Assembly (NCBI RefSeq): GCF_001424405.1
Contig: NZ_LMPS01000005.1
Span: 248,001-312,000, forward strand
Source: Dyadobacter sp. Leaf189
Lineage (GTDB): Bacteria; Bacteroidota; Bacteroidia; Cytophagales; Spirosomataceae
Direction of reading: 5' to 3'
DNA length: 64,000 nucleotides
In this document: piece by piece, positions 51,022 through 59,180 of the stretch
Position numbering within the stretch: position 1 is the first letter of the stretch
Layout: the number at the start of each line of letters is the position of its first letter
Made by a program: the position numbers and the translations under genes
The notes under the pieces: generated by a model
The model's input: only the letters and a program-made list of their open reading frames with translations
Told to the model about the DNA's origin: nothing
The model's database searches: none

Positions 51022-51845
51022 GACTAAAAGAAAAATTAAGGGAACTTACGAAGCTTAAAAAAGGCCTTCTGGCGACCAATTATTACGATCTGGAAACCCT
51101 TCATGGCGTGTTACAGGCAGCAGCAGATTTAAAACAGCCTGTCATTCTGCAGCTTACGCAAAGCTCCATTGACTATATGGGCCTGAAAACGGCGGTCAGC
51201 CTGGGACGGAACGGGCTGGAAGAGTTCGGCGTCGAAGGCTGGATCCACCTGGACCATGGCGGATCGGTGGACCTGGTGCAGCGTTGTCTGGATGCAGGTT
51301 TTGATTCGGTGATGATCGACGGGAGTGAGCTGCCTTTTGAAGAAAATGTAAAGCTTACCAAAGAGGTTGTTCAGCGGGCGAAAAGTTATGGTGTGCACGT
51401 AGAGGCGGAGCTGGGTTATGTGGCCAAACTGGGCCAGTCGCACGATGGCAGCGGATTTACACAACCTGATGAAGCGGCAGCTTTTGTGGAGGAAACGGGT
51501 GTAGATGCATTGGCAGTTGCAATCGGTACCGCCCACGGTTTTTACAAACAGGAACCCAAACTGGACATTGACCTGCTGCGGCGGATCGCAGAAAAAACGG
51601 CCGCTACCCTCGTTTTGCACGGCAGCTCAGGCGTGCCGCACAACCAGGTACAGCAGGCGATTTCCAACGGGATCTGCAAGGTGAACCTGGCCACCGAGAT
51701 CAAGAATATATTCATGGCTTCGCTCAAAACGGAGCTGACCAATAACCAGGACATCGACCTGCGCAAGGTATTTCCAAAAGCAACCTGCAAGATCACCGAG
51801 CTGGTGAAAACCAAGCTGGAAATGGTTGAGAATGTGACGGTGTAA
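51018..51845 (+). CDS. Class II tagatose/fructose-bisphosphate aldolase (KbaY/GatY-like)
   Basis: A 275-residue zinc aldolase. Asp79 and His80 (HLDHGG), the Glu-rich HVEAELGYV, His173 (GTAHG) and His201 (HGSSG) correspond to the catalytic Asp and the Zn ligands of E. coli GatY/KbaY. The NLATEIKNIFMASL phosphate-binding stretch also fits. It would split tagatose-1,6-bisphosphate to dihydroxyacetone phosphate and glyceraldehyde-3-phosphate. I chose the ATG at 51018, which overlaps the kinase stop as ATGA, over an upstream in-frame TTG. Fructose-bisphosphate specificity cannot be excluded from sequence. Confidence 0.9.
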   Translation: MRLKEKLRELTKLKKGLLATNYYDLETLHGVLQAAADLKQPVILQLTQSSIDYMGLKTAVSLGRNGLEEFGVEGWIHLDHGGSVDLVQRCLDAGFDSVMIDGSELPFEENVKLTKEVVQRAKSYGVHVEAELGYVAKLGQSHDGSGFTQPDEAAAFVEETGVDALAVAIGTAHGFYKQEPKLDIDLLRRIAEKTAATLVLHGSSGVPHNQVQQAISNGICKVNLATEIKNIFMASLKTELTNNQDIDLRKVFPKATCKITELVKTKLEMVENVTV

Positions 51846-51867
51846 AGCAAATCCAAACACCCGTGCC

Positions 51868-52473
51868 TTGAACGATACGATCAACATATCTCAACCGATT
51901 TCGCACGAGCTATTGTGGGACCGGTTCAGGGCGGGCGACAAGGAAGCTTTCGGAAAGCTCGCGCTGCATTATTACCAGCTGTTGTACAACTACGGATTGA
52001 ATCTGAATCATGATGAGGATTTTGTTTCGGACTGCATTCAGGAGCTTTTTCTTGAATTGTGGGAACGGCGCGGCTTTCTGTCTAAAACAGATTTCGTCAA
52101 AACTTACCTGCTGCGGGCACTTCGCAACAAGATCTTCAAGGAAAGTATCCGGTTAAAACGTTTCCAGCAACCCCGGGAAGTGCCTTTTGCTGCAGAGGCT
52201 GATATTTCAATCGAATCGCGTATGGTTTTGAATGAAGAGGAAACAGCCCAAATGCGGCAGCTGACTGCAGCGCTCGGTACGCTCACCGCCCGCCAGCAGG
52301 AAATCATTTATCTCCGCTTTTATCAGGGACTCGAATTTGACGAGATATCCCATATCATGGGCCTTACCCGCCAGAGTGTAGCCAATCTGCTGCACCGAAC
52401 GCTCCGGAAAATAAAGGAAAGCTGGATCGTCGCCCTGATGGTCTCCGTTATTTTCCTTTTTTTACCAGCATAA
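51868..52473 (+). CDS. ECF-type RNA polymerase sigma factor
   Basis: A 201-residue sigma factor with region 2 (about 15-85, DKEAFGKLALHYYQLLYNYG and DCIQELFLELWERR) and region 4 (about 125-190, LTARQQEIIYLRFYQGLEFDEISHIMGLTRQSVANLLHRTLRKIK). It ends in a hydrophobic tail, not unusual for Bacteroidota members. No ATG is available at a sensible position; the TTG at 51868 is the likely start, since the frame is open only from the stop at 51835. It starts 22 bases after the aldolase stop. The FecR gene 145 bases downstream is its probable anti-sigma partner, and the adjacent susCD genes its probable target. Confidence 0.9.
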   Translation: MNDTINISQPISHELLWDRFRAGDKEAFGKLALHYYQLLYNYGLNLNHDEDFVSDCIQELFLELWERRGFLSKTDFVKTYLLRALRNKIFKESIRLKRFQQPREVPFAAEADISIESRMVLNEEETAQMRQLTAALGTLTARQQEIIYLRFYQGLEFDEISHIMGLTRQSVANLLHRTLRKIKESWIVALMVSVIFLFLPA

Positions 52474-52618
52474 AACCTTCAATTACGCGCACCGGAAAGC
52501 ATTTTTATCACTCTTCGAAAAAAAAATTGAATGTTGCTGGGTATGTGGTGCCGCAAAACGGACTATAGGGTGACCCTGCATACAGACACATTGGGTCGCG
52601 TATCAATTCACCCATTTA

Positions 52619-53728
52619 ATGCCTGTTGCATTCATGTACGATTACAATGCCTACACGAGTGAAGATTTAGCCCGGGACGAATATTTCCGGAATTCCATAC
52701 TTCATCCCGATCACGACTCGGCTGCATTCTGGGAAGCGTGGGCTGCCGCCAGTCCCGAACACCGGGCGCGTTACGAAAAGGCGCGGATCATGGTGATCGG
52801 TCTGCACCAGCGGTATCAGACGCCGCTGCCGCAAGAAGAAGTACAGCACCGGGTGGAACAGATGTTGGGCCGGCTGGATGAGCTGGAAGAGCATTCTCAA
52901 CCGAAAAAGCCTCTGCTGATCAGCTACTGGTGGCGGGTGGCGGCGGTATTCGTTGCTGCACTGGGCTTTCTGCTGTGGAGCTCGCGTCATGATCTCCAAT
53001 CGCTTCGCAGCAACGGTTCTGATCAGGCTTCACAATTATCAATTTCCCGTAACAACAACACGCAGCACAACCAGACGCTCATTTTGAGTGACAGCAGTAT
53101 TGTAACCCTTTTTCCGGGAAGCACCTTGCAGTTTCCCGAAACATTCCATGGCGACAGCCGCAAGGTAACCCTCACGGGCGATGCATTCTTTGAAGTAACC
53201 CACGACGGCAAGCCTTTTCTGGTGTACGCAGGAGAAACGGTTACGCGCGTTTGGGGCACGCAATTCCGCGTCACGGCTTTCCCGCAAAACAAGGATGTGA
53301 AGGTTAGTGTGAAAAGCGGAAAAGTATCCGTTCACAAAGCCGGCGAATTTATCCTTCCCAAACCTTCCGAAAAACACGAAATCCCCGGCGTAATGCTCAC
53401 CAGGCACGAGCAGGTCGTATTCGACAAAGCGCTTGAGGCATTGGAAAAAACACAGTTGACCGACTTGAAAGTCATCACGCAAAATACCGATTCGCAGGCG
53501 CAGGTATTTGTCGATACGCCTGTAACGCAGGTTTTCAAAGAGCTGGAAAGCATTTACGGTATTCAGATCAGCTTCGACGAACGTGTTTTTGCAGACTGTA
53601 AAATCATCACATCATTCCGTGGAGAAACGCTGATAGAACGTGTAAACAGCATTTGCCAGGCCATCGAAGCCAGTTACGAGCCAGCGGGTGGGGCAATCGT
53701 CATCTCCGGTAGTGGGTGCAGGGAGTAG
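52619..53728 (+). CDS. FecR-family anti-sigma factor
   Basis: A 369-residue inner-membrane protein. The cytoplasmic N-terminus (about 1-100) binds the sigma factor; a single membrane segment lies at about 103-122 (WWRVAAVFVAALGFLLW). The periplasmic FecR domain contains LILSDSSIVTLFPGSTLQFPE and VYAGETVTRVWGTQFRVTAF. The C-terminal DUF4974/STN-type domain has PVTQVFKELESIYGIQISFDE. A signal from the STN domain of the nearby SusC would release the sigma factor. An in-frame ATG five codons in is an alternative start. Confidence 0.92.
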   Translation: MPVAFMYDYNAYTSEDLARDEYFRNSILHPDHDSAAFWEAWAAASPEHRARYEKARIMVIGLHQRYQTPLPQEEVQHRVEQMLGRLDELEEHSQPKKPLLISYWWRVAAVFVAALGFLLWSSRHDLQSLRSNGSDQASQLSISRNNNTQHNQTLILSDSSIVTLFPGSTLQFPETFHGDSRKVTLTGDAFFEVTHDGKPFLVYAGETVTRVWGTQFRVTAFPQNKDVKVSVKSGKVSVHKAGEFILPKPSEKHEIPGVMLTRHEQVVFDKALEALEKTQLTDLKVITQNTDSQAQVFVDTPVTQVFKELESIYGIQISFDERVFADCKIITSFRGETLIERVNSICQAIEASYEPAGGAIVISGSGCRE

Positions 53729-54101
53729 GGGGCTATCCGCTTTCGGCTGTCGGCTGTCCGCTTTTTGTCACCCTGAGCGGAGCGGCCGCCGCTGCGGTCG
53801 AAGGGAACATGCAGCACGTTACCCTTCGACCGCCCGGCGGCCCGGTCCGCTCAGGGTGACAAGGCAATAACAACAACACAACAACTAGTAGCCAGCAACA
53901 AAAGCTAGAAGCTAAACCAAAAATTGCCTATGAACTAAACCTCTTACCAGATCCCACAAAAAAGGGCTGGCGGTGTTTGAGCCACCACCAACCCGGTCCC
54001 GTAACCATTGTACACCTGTAAGCATGCAAATCTTCAAAGAAGATGAACGGGATTATTTTGCCTTCAACCCTAATCAAGATTTCGACAAAACGATCAAAAT
54101 T
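53729..54101. other. Intergenic region with paired repeats ahead of susC
   Basis: A 373-base stretch between fecR and susC. It holds a short low-complexity run at 53736-53764 (TCCGCTTT twice, CGGCTGT twice), then the inverted repeat pair at 53767-53860, and an AC-rich leader. The susC frame is open upstream to 53973, but residues there are not domain-like and a better start lies at 54102. No exact TAnnTTTG box was seen. Confidence 0.6.
53767..53860. repeat. Inverted pair of REP-like elements
   Basis: Two 39-base copies of the element also found at 47498-47536 face each other at 53767-53805 and 53822-53860, with a 16-base spacer. Their outer 15 bases are identical as reverse complements, while the GC-rich centres differ. 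The pair can fold into one long hairpin and may terminate or stabilise transcripts between fecR and susC. Confidence 0.85.
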
Positions 54102-57100
54102 ATGAAAAAACAAAGACAAGCGCTTTGGCTGGCACGTACAATTATGAAAATATCAATACACCAGTTTTTGTTGGTTTTTCTGTTTACCGGCGTAAGCCTC
54201 GCCCGGCCCGCCGATGCCCAAAATGCATTGAACCAGAAAATTACCATTCAGGCCGAAAACGAAGGATTGCGTCATGTGCTTCGCCAGATCGAAAAAATGA
54301 CCGATGTGCATTTTACCTACAATGCCACGCTGATCGCGCCTGACCAGAAGGTAACCCTGGCCGTCCGCCAGCAACCGCTGTCCGATGTGCTGGATGAGCT
54401 GCTGCTGAGATCAGGCATCCGGTACAAGGTGCAAGGCAAACAGATTATCCTGCAAAAAGCGCTACCTCCGACAAAAGAAGCCGGAGACCAGGCCGAAACG
54501 TCGAATGCGGTCTCGCCCGGCGCAGACCGGAAAATCAGGGGCATTGTCCGCGATGCAGCGGGGGAGGCACTCCCGGGCGTGAGCGTAATGCTGAAAGGCT
54601 CGCAGCGCGGGACATTGACCAACACCGACGGTGCCTTTGAGATAGACGTGCCGGATGAAAATGCGACGCTGATATTATCCTATGTGGGTTATGTCAACAA
54701 GGAAATTGCCGTAAGCGCGCAAACTACCTTCAATATCGTGCTCGAATCGGACGTCAAAATGCTGGATGCAGTGGTGGTTACCGCGCTGGGTTTTAAAGAG
54801 TCGGCGGACAAGCTGGGTTCTACCAGTTCAAAAATCACGGATAAGAGCATTGCCGCTTCCGGCGAAACCAGTTTGCTTAACAAAATGGCCGGAAAAGCGT
54901 CCGGCGTGTTTATCGGAAGGTCTTCCGGCAGCGATCCGGGCGGCGGTTCGTTCGTGCAGATCCGCGGGGCAAGCACATTGTCGGGCTCGTCGCAGCCGCT
55001 TTACATTGTCGACGGTGTACCTATAAACAGCTCCGTTCATGGGGGAACCAACATTCGCGGCGTAGTGCAGCAGTCGCGTGTGAATGACATTAATCCCGAT
55101 GACATTGCGTCCATCCAGGTTTTAAAAGGCGCGTCGGCAGCTGCGCTCTGGGGCTCGCGGGCAGCGAATGGCGTGATTGTGATTACCACCAAAAACGGTT
55201 CTTATAATGATAAAATGAAGATTTCATTCAAATCGAGCTATTCAATGGATGAGATCAACCGCTTTCACCAGCGCCAAACGGCTTATGGTCAGGGCGATCA
55301 GGGAAAATTCAATCCGGCTTCGGGGAATGCTTGGGGCGATAAAATCGCTTCAAGAGCAGGCGGTGCGGATGAAGTGAACCAATCCGGCGAGTTCTTTGAA
55401 GGTTACCAGACCGGACAAAAGTATTACCCGATTATCAGGAAAAATTCGCAGGAAGTTTTTGCCGACAAACAGTTCGACGCCATTTTCAGAAATGGATATG
55501 CATTTGATAACAGTTTGAGCCTGAGCGGAGGCGGCGCGAACTCCAATTACCTGTTCAGTCTGAGCGATGTGTACCAGAAAGGCGTTTTTCGCGAAAACAG
55601 CGATTACAGACGCAGCACGATCAGGTTGAATATCGAAAGCAAGCTGAGCGAAATCATCAAGCTTTCGACGCATGCTTCTTATGCGATGATCCGCTCTGAG
55701 CGTGTGCAGCGATCGAATAATACAGCGGGTATGCTGCTGGGATATTACCGGATGACGCCCGATTTTGACATTACCGACTACAAGGGCAACTATTACAGCG
55801 GCCCTAATGCAGCACCGATCGTAAACCGCCAGCGTTCGTACCGCAATTATCTGGGCAATAGCTCCAATCCGGTGTATAACAATCCATTATGGACGATGAT
55901 CGAGCAGAAAAATCCGAACTCTGTCAATCGTTTCATTGGTAGCGCGGAGCTCACGATCACGCCGTTCAAAGGTCTGGATATCATCAATCGGATCGGGATT
56001 GACAATTCTTCGGACGTGCGCCAAACCTTTTTCCCGGTTAATTCCGCGCAGGCTGATGCGGTGAATTTGAATGGAAGGTATGGTGAAGTGAATATTCTGG
56101 AAAACCAGCTGAACTATGATCTCATCGGAAGGTACAGCCACAATTTCAACACCAATTTCTCGGCAAACCTGATCGCAGGTTTTAACCTGAACGACCGAAA
56201 ATACGCGGATCTGGGCGGGGAAATGTCTGATTTCTTGATCGCGGAGGGTCCCTGGAATTTCTCGAATGCATTGACGGTCAACAAAAATCCGAACAACGGC
56301 AAGACCTACATTCGAAGTGCGCGGGCATATTCGGTACTCGGGCTGTCGGTTTACGAGGCATTGTTCTTCAACTTATCATTCGCCGGCGAGGCAGCGTCCA
56401 CTTTCGGCGAAGCTTCTGACAACACTTTCTATTATCCTTCCGGCGATGTGGCGTGGCAGTTTACGAAGCTGAAATTTCTTGAAAGAGCCAACTGGCTGTC
56501 TTTCGGAAAGCTCCGCGCTTCGTATGGCGTAGTGGGCTCGCAGCCAGCGCCTTACCGTACCAGAACGCTGTTTGTGCCCGGTAACTCGCTCTATGGAAAC
56601 GGATCGTACCTGCAAAGTGCCAACTTCGGGAATGACCAGCTCCGGCCCGAACGAAAAACAGAATATGAAGTAGGCGCCGACCTCCGGTTCCTGGGAAACA
56701 GGCTGAGAACGGAGATCACCTACTACAAAAACAAAACGACCGACCTGCTGCTGTCTGTGCCGGTGCCCAATTCCACTGGTTTTTCCAGCGCTTACCAGAA
56801 TGCCGGAACAATGCAGAACAAGGGTATCGACTTCGACCTGAACTATGACATTTTCAGAAAAAAAGACCTGACACTTTCGCTCAATTTTAACCTCAACCGA
56901 AACCGCAGTCTTGTCACCGACCTGGCCGGTGCCACGGCAGTTCAGGTCGGTGGGATCAGCGGGTACATGACGATCAATGCGTTGGAAGGACAACCTGTGG
57001 GCGTATTCATGGGCGGACATTATGCCCGCGATGATCAGGGCAATAAGATTTTCGATGCCAATGGTTTTCCGACGGTGAATGCGGCCAATGCCAAAATCGG

Positions 57101-57677
57101 TGATCCTAATCCGGATTGGAGAGGCGGTTTCGGGGCGAACCTTTCTTACAAATCCTTCTCGCTCGGCCTGCTGTTTGAAACCTTTCAGGGCGGGGACTTT
57201 TTCGAAGGGACGCGAGGCGTGATGTATTCGCATGGTACCCACGAGGATGTGGGCAAAGAGGTGACGTTGACCAGAGATCTCAAAAACTTTAAAGGGACAG
57301 TAGTACCCGCCGGAACCACGGTCAGAGGAAATATTGCAGACCTCGGCGCCGGCGAAGTGCTGTTGGACGAATCGTATTACACCACATTGGGCGGCGGTTT
57401 CAGTGGATTGAAAGAACAATTTGTGGTAAACGGAAGCTGGACACGGTTGCGCGAGCTTTCGCTGGGCTACACATTACAGTCTGCCACTTTCAGAAAAGCA
57501 ACGAAGCTGCAATCCGTGGAGTTCAGATTATCAGGCCGTAACCTCTTCCTGTGGACCGGCGTACGTGGAATTGATCCGGACTCTAATCACACGCAGGTGT
57601 CGCTGGGACGCGGGCTGGATTACTTTGATAACCCCGGTACCCAATCTTATTTGTTCTCTTTACTCATTAACTATTAA
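54102..57677 (+). CDS. SusC/RagA receptor with STN signalling domain
   Basis: About 1191 residues from the ATG at 54102. After the signal peptide (cleavage near ADAQN) comes an STN domain (about 50-115, with RHVLRQIEKMTDVHFTYN), then a carboxypeptidase-regulatory-like domain (IRGIVRDAAGEALPGVSVMLKG), a plug (QIRGASTLSG, LYIVDGVPINS, LKGASAAALWGSRA) and the barrel. An STN domain at the N-terminus marks receptors that report substrate binding to FecR. It therefore fits the ECF/FecR pair just upstream. The SusD gene follows 11 bases downstream. An ATG at 53973 would add 43 residues that do not look like a signal peptide. Confidence 0.94.
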   Translation: MKKQRQALWLARTIMKISIHQFLLVFLFTGVSLARPADAQNALNQKITIQAENEGLRHVLRQIEKMTDVHFTYNATLIAPDQKVTLAVRQQPLSDVLDELLLRSGIRYKVQGKQIILQKALPPTKEAGDQAETSNAVSPGADRKIRGIVRDAAGEALPGVSVMLKGSQRGTLTNTDGAFEIDVPDENATLILSYVGYVNKEIAVSAQTTFNIVLESDVKMLDAVVVTALGFKESADKLGSTSSKITDKSIAASGETSLLNKMAGKASGVFIGRSSGSDPGGGSFVQIRGASTLSGSSQPLYIVDGVPINSSVHGGTNIRGVVQQSRVNDINPDDIASIQVLKGASAAALWGSRAANGVIVITTKNGSYNDKMKISFKSSYSMDEINRFHQRQTAYGQGDQGKFNPASGNAWGDKIASRAGGADEVNQSGEFFEGYQTGQKYYPIIRKNSQEVFADKQFDAIFRNGYAFDNSLSLSGGGANSNYLFSLSDVYQKGVFRENSDYRRSTIRLNIESKLSEIIKLSTHASYAMIRSERVQRSNNTAGMLLGYYRMTPDFDITDYKGNYYSGPNAAPIVNRQRSYRNYLGNSSNPVYNNPLWTMIEQKNPNSVNRFIGSAELTITPFKGLDIINRIGIDNSSDVRQTFFPVNSAQADAVNLNGRYGEVNILENQLNYDLIGRYSHNFNTNFSANLIAGFNLNDRKYADLGGEMSDFLIAEGPWNFSNALTVNKNPNNGKTYIRSARAYSVLGLSVYEALFFNLSFAGEAASTFGEASDNTFYYPSGDVAWQFTKLKFLERANWLSFGKLRASYGVVGSQPAPYRTRTLFVPGNSLYGNGSYLQSANFGNDQLRPERKTEYEVGADLRFLGNRLRTEITYYKNKTTDLLLSVPVPNSTGFSSAYQNAGTMQNKGIDFDLNYDIFRKKDLTLSLNFNLNRNRSLVTDLAGATAVQVGGISGYMTINALEGQPVGVFMGGHYARDDQGNKIFDANGFPTVNAANAKIGDPNPDWRGGFGANLSYKSFSLGLLFETFQGGDFFEGTRGVMYSHGTHEDVGKEVTLTRDLKNFKGTVVPAGTTVRGNIADLGAGEVLLDESYYTTLGGGFSGLKEQFVVNGSWTRLRELSLGYTLQSATFRKATKLQSVEFRLSGRNLFLWTGVRGIDPDSNHTQVSLGRGLDYFDNPGTQSYLFSLLINY

Positions 57678-57688
57678 TTAGTTATCTC

Positions 57689-59140
57689 ATGAAAAGACTA
57701 TTTCAGTTTGTCATAACTACTGTTTTTGTTTACGCCACGTCCTGTTCGAATTTTGTAAAGGACATGAACGTAGACCCGAATAATGTGACCGACGCGCCGG
57801 CGGATATGATGCTGACGGGCGCACAGGTGGCTTCGGTCAACTTCAACGGGTCGCGCATTGCGATCATTGCCAATATGTGGTCAGGATATATGACGGGTAT
57901 TCAACGGCAGTATTTGAACTACCAGAATTACCAGTACACGGCGGTGGAAACGGACGATGCCTGGACTTACATTTATAACCAAACCTACATCCAGCTGGAA
58001 AAAGCGATCGAAAAATATGCGGCAGCGGAAAATCAGCGGGGTATCGGCATTTCGAGGGTAATTCAGGCTTACGCGATGAGTTCTGCGGCGGCACTTTACG
58101 GGGATGTTCCGTTCTCGCAGTTCGGCGACCCGCAACGGTTTCCCAATCCTGTATTTGACCCGCAGACAAGCGTTTACGCGGGCGTACAATTGCTGCTGGA
58201 CGAGGGCATTGCGGCGCTCGAATCGGGGAAAGGTGCTGTGAGAAGCAAATCGGACATTTTTTTCGATGGGGACGCGGCCAAATGGCTGGGCGTGGCGCAT
58301 ACGCTGAAAGCGAGAATGTACCTGGAAACGCGTGAATACGACAAAGCTTACAGTGAAGCGTTGAAAGGAATTGCTGCTCCGGCAGGCTCATTGCTCAGTC
58401 CGCACACGGCCACCGCGGGCACGCGCAACCGGTATTATCTGCACAATGTGGAAGAACGGGCGGGCGATGTGAGTGCGCGAAATGCCTACCTGACGACCAT
58501 TCTGGATCCTGCTTCGAAAACCTACCGGGGTAATGCCAAAACGGATGAAACGGCGCGGTTCAACTTTTACTATATCAACCTGGGTACTAAAGGAATTACG
58601 GGGGAAATTGAGCCAAATTATCTTTCCGTGGCACGTGGCGACTCTTTGAATGGGGCAATCGCGATGAATGCGTCTTCGCCGATGGTTACCTATGAGGAAA
58701 ATCTGCTGACCCTGGCTGAGGCGGCAGCCCGCAAACCGGATTTCAATGCGGCATTGGGACACCTGAACAGCTTCCGCAGCTTCATGAATTCGGGCGGGTA
58801 TATCGACCCTACTTACCGCTCGCGGTATGCATTGAAATACCAGGCCTACACAGAGGCCGATTTCGTTCCGGGAGGAATGGCCAATCCGGGTCAATGGGAC
58901 AAAGCGCGGGCGCTTCTGGAAGAAATCCTGGAAGAAAGGTATGTCACTTTTTATGTGCGGCTGATCGGTTTCAATGATGTGAGGCGCACAAGGAAAGAAG
59001 GGATCGGTATCAAGCTGACACCATCAGCCGGAAACCGCCTGCCCGAGAGGTTTTTTTACGGACAAAATGAGATCAACTCCAATGCGAATGCCCCCAGCCC
59101 GCTGCCCGATCTGTTTGAACCCACGCAGGTGAATAAATAA
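57689..59140 (+). CDS. SusD-like glycan-binding lipoprotein
   Basis: A 483-residue lipoprotein with the lipobox ATSC (Cys at about 19) and the SusD-like helical core of the 'SusD-like_2' subgroup: FVKDMNVDPNNVTDAPADMMLTGAQ, RVIQAYAMSSAAALYGDVPFSQFGDP and LLLDEGIAALESGK. The C-terminal FNDVRRTRKEGIGIKL stretch follows. It would cap the adjacent SusC. The assigned role is surface capture of the target oligosaccharide. The same operon continues into the gene at 59181. Confidence 0.92.
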   Translation: MKRLFQFVITTVFVYATSCSNFVKDMNVDPNNVTDAPADMMLTGAQVASVNFNGSRIAIIANMWSGYMTGIQRQYLNYQNYQYTAVETDDAWTYIYNQTYIQLEKAIEKYAAAENQRGIGISRVIQAYAMSSAAALYGDVPFSQFGDPQRFPNPVFDPQTSVYAGVQLLLDEGIAALESGKGAVRSKSDIFFDGDAAKWLGVAHTLKARMYLETREYDKAYSEALKGIAAPAGSLLSPHTATAGTRNRYYLHNVEERAGDVSARNAYLTTILDPASKTYRGNAKTDETARFNFYYINLGTKGITGEIEPNYLSVARGDSLNGAIAMNASSPMVTYEENLLTLAEAAARKPDFNAALGHLNSFRSFMNSGGYIDPTYRSRYALKYQAYTEADFVPGGMANPGQWDKARALLEEILEERYVTFYVRLIGFNDVRRTRKEGIGIKLTPSAGNRLPERFFYGQNEINSNANAPSPLPDLFEPTQVNK

Positions 59141-59180
59141 GCATTTCAGTAAAATCAGTTTGATAGAATCAGCATCAAAA

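Noticed and set aside
53736..53764. CRISPR-like short repeats
   Set aside because: Only two copies of 7-8 base units are present, with no regular spacers; this is low-complexity intergenic sequence.
53688..53870. A 60-codon plus-strand open frame
   Set aside because: It is composed largely of the REP-like repeat pair and has no separate coding character.
56376..57419. A 347-codon minus-strand open frame
   Set aside because: It lies wholly inside the SusC barrel coding region in antisense and shows no signal peptide or domain.
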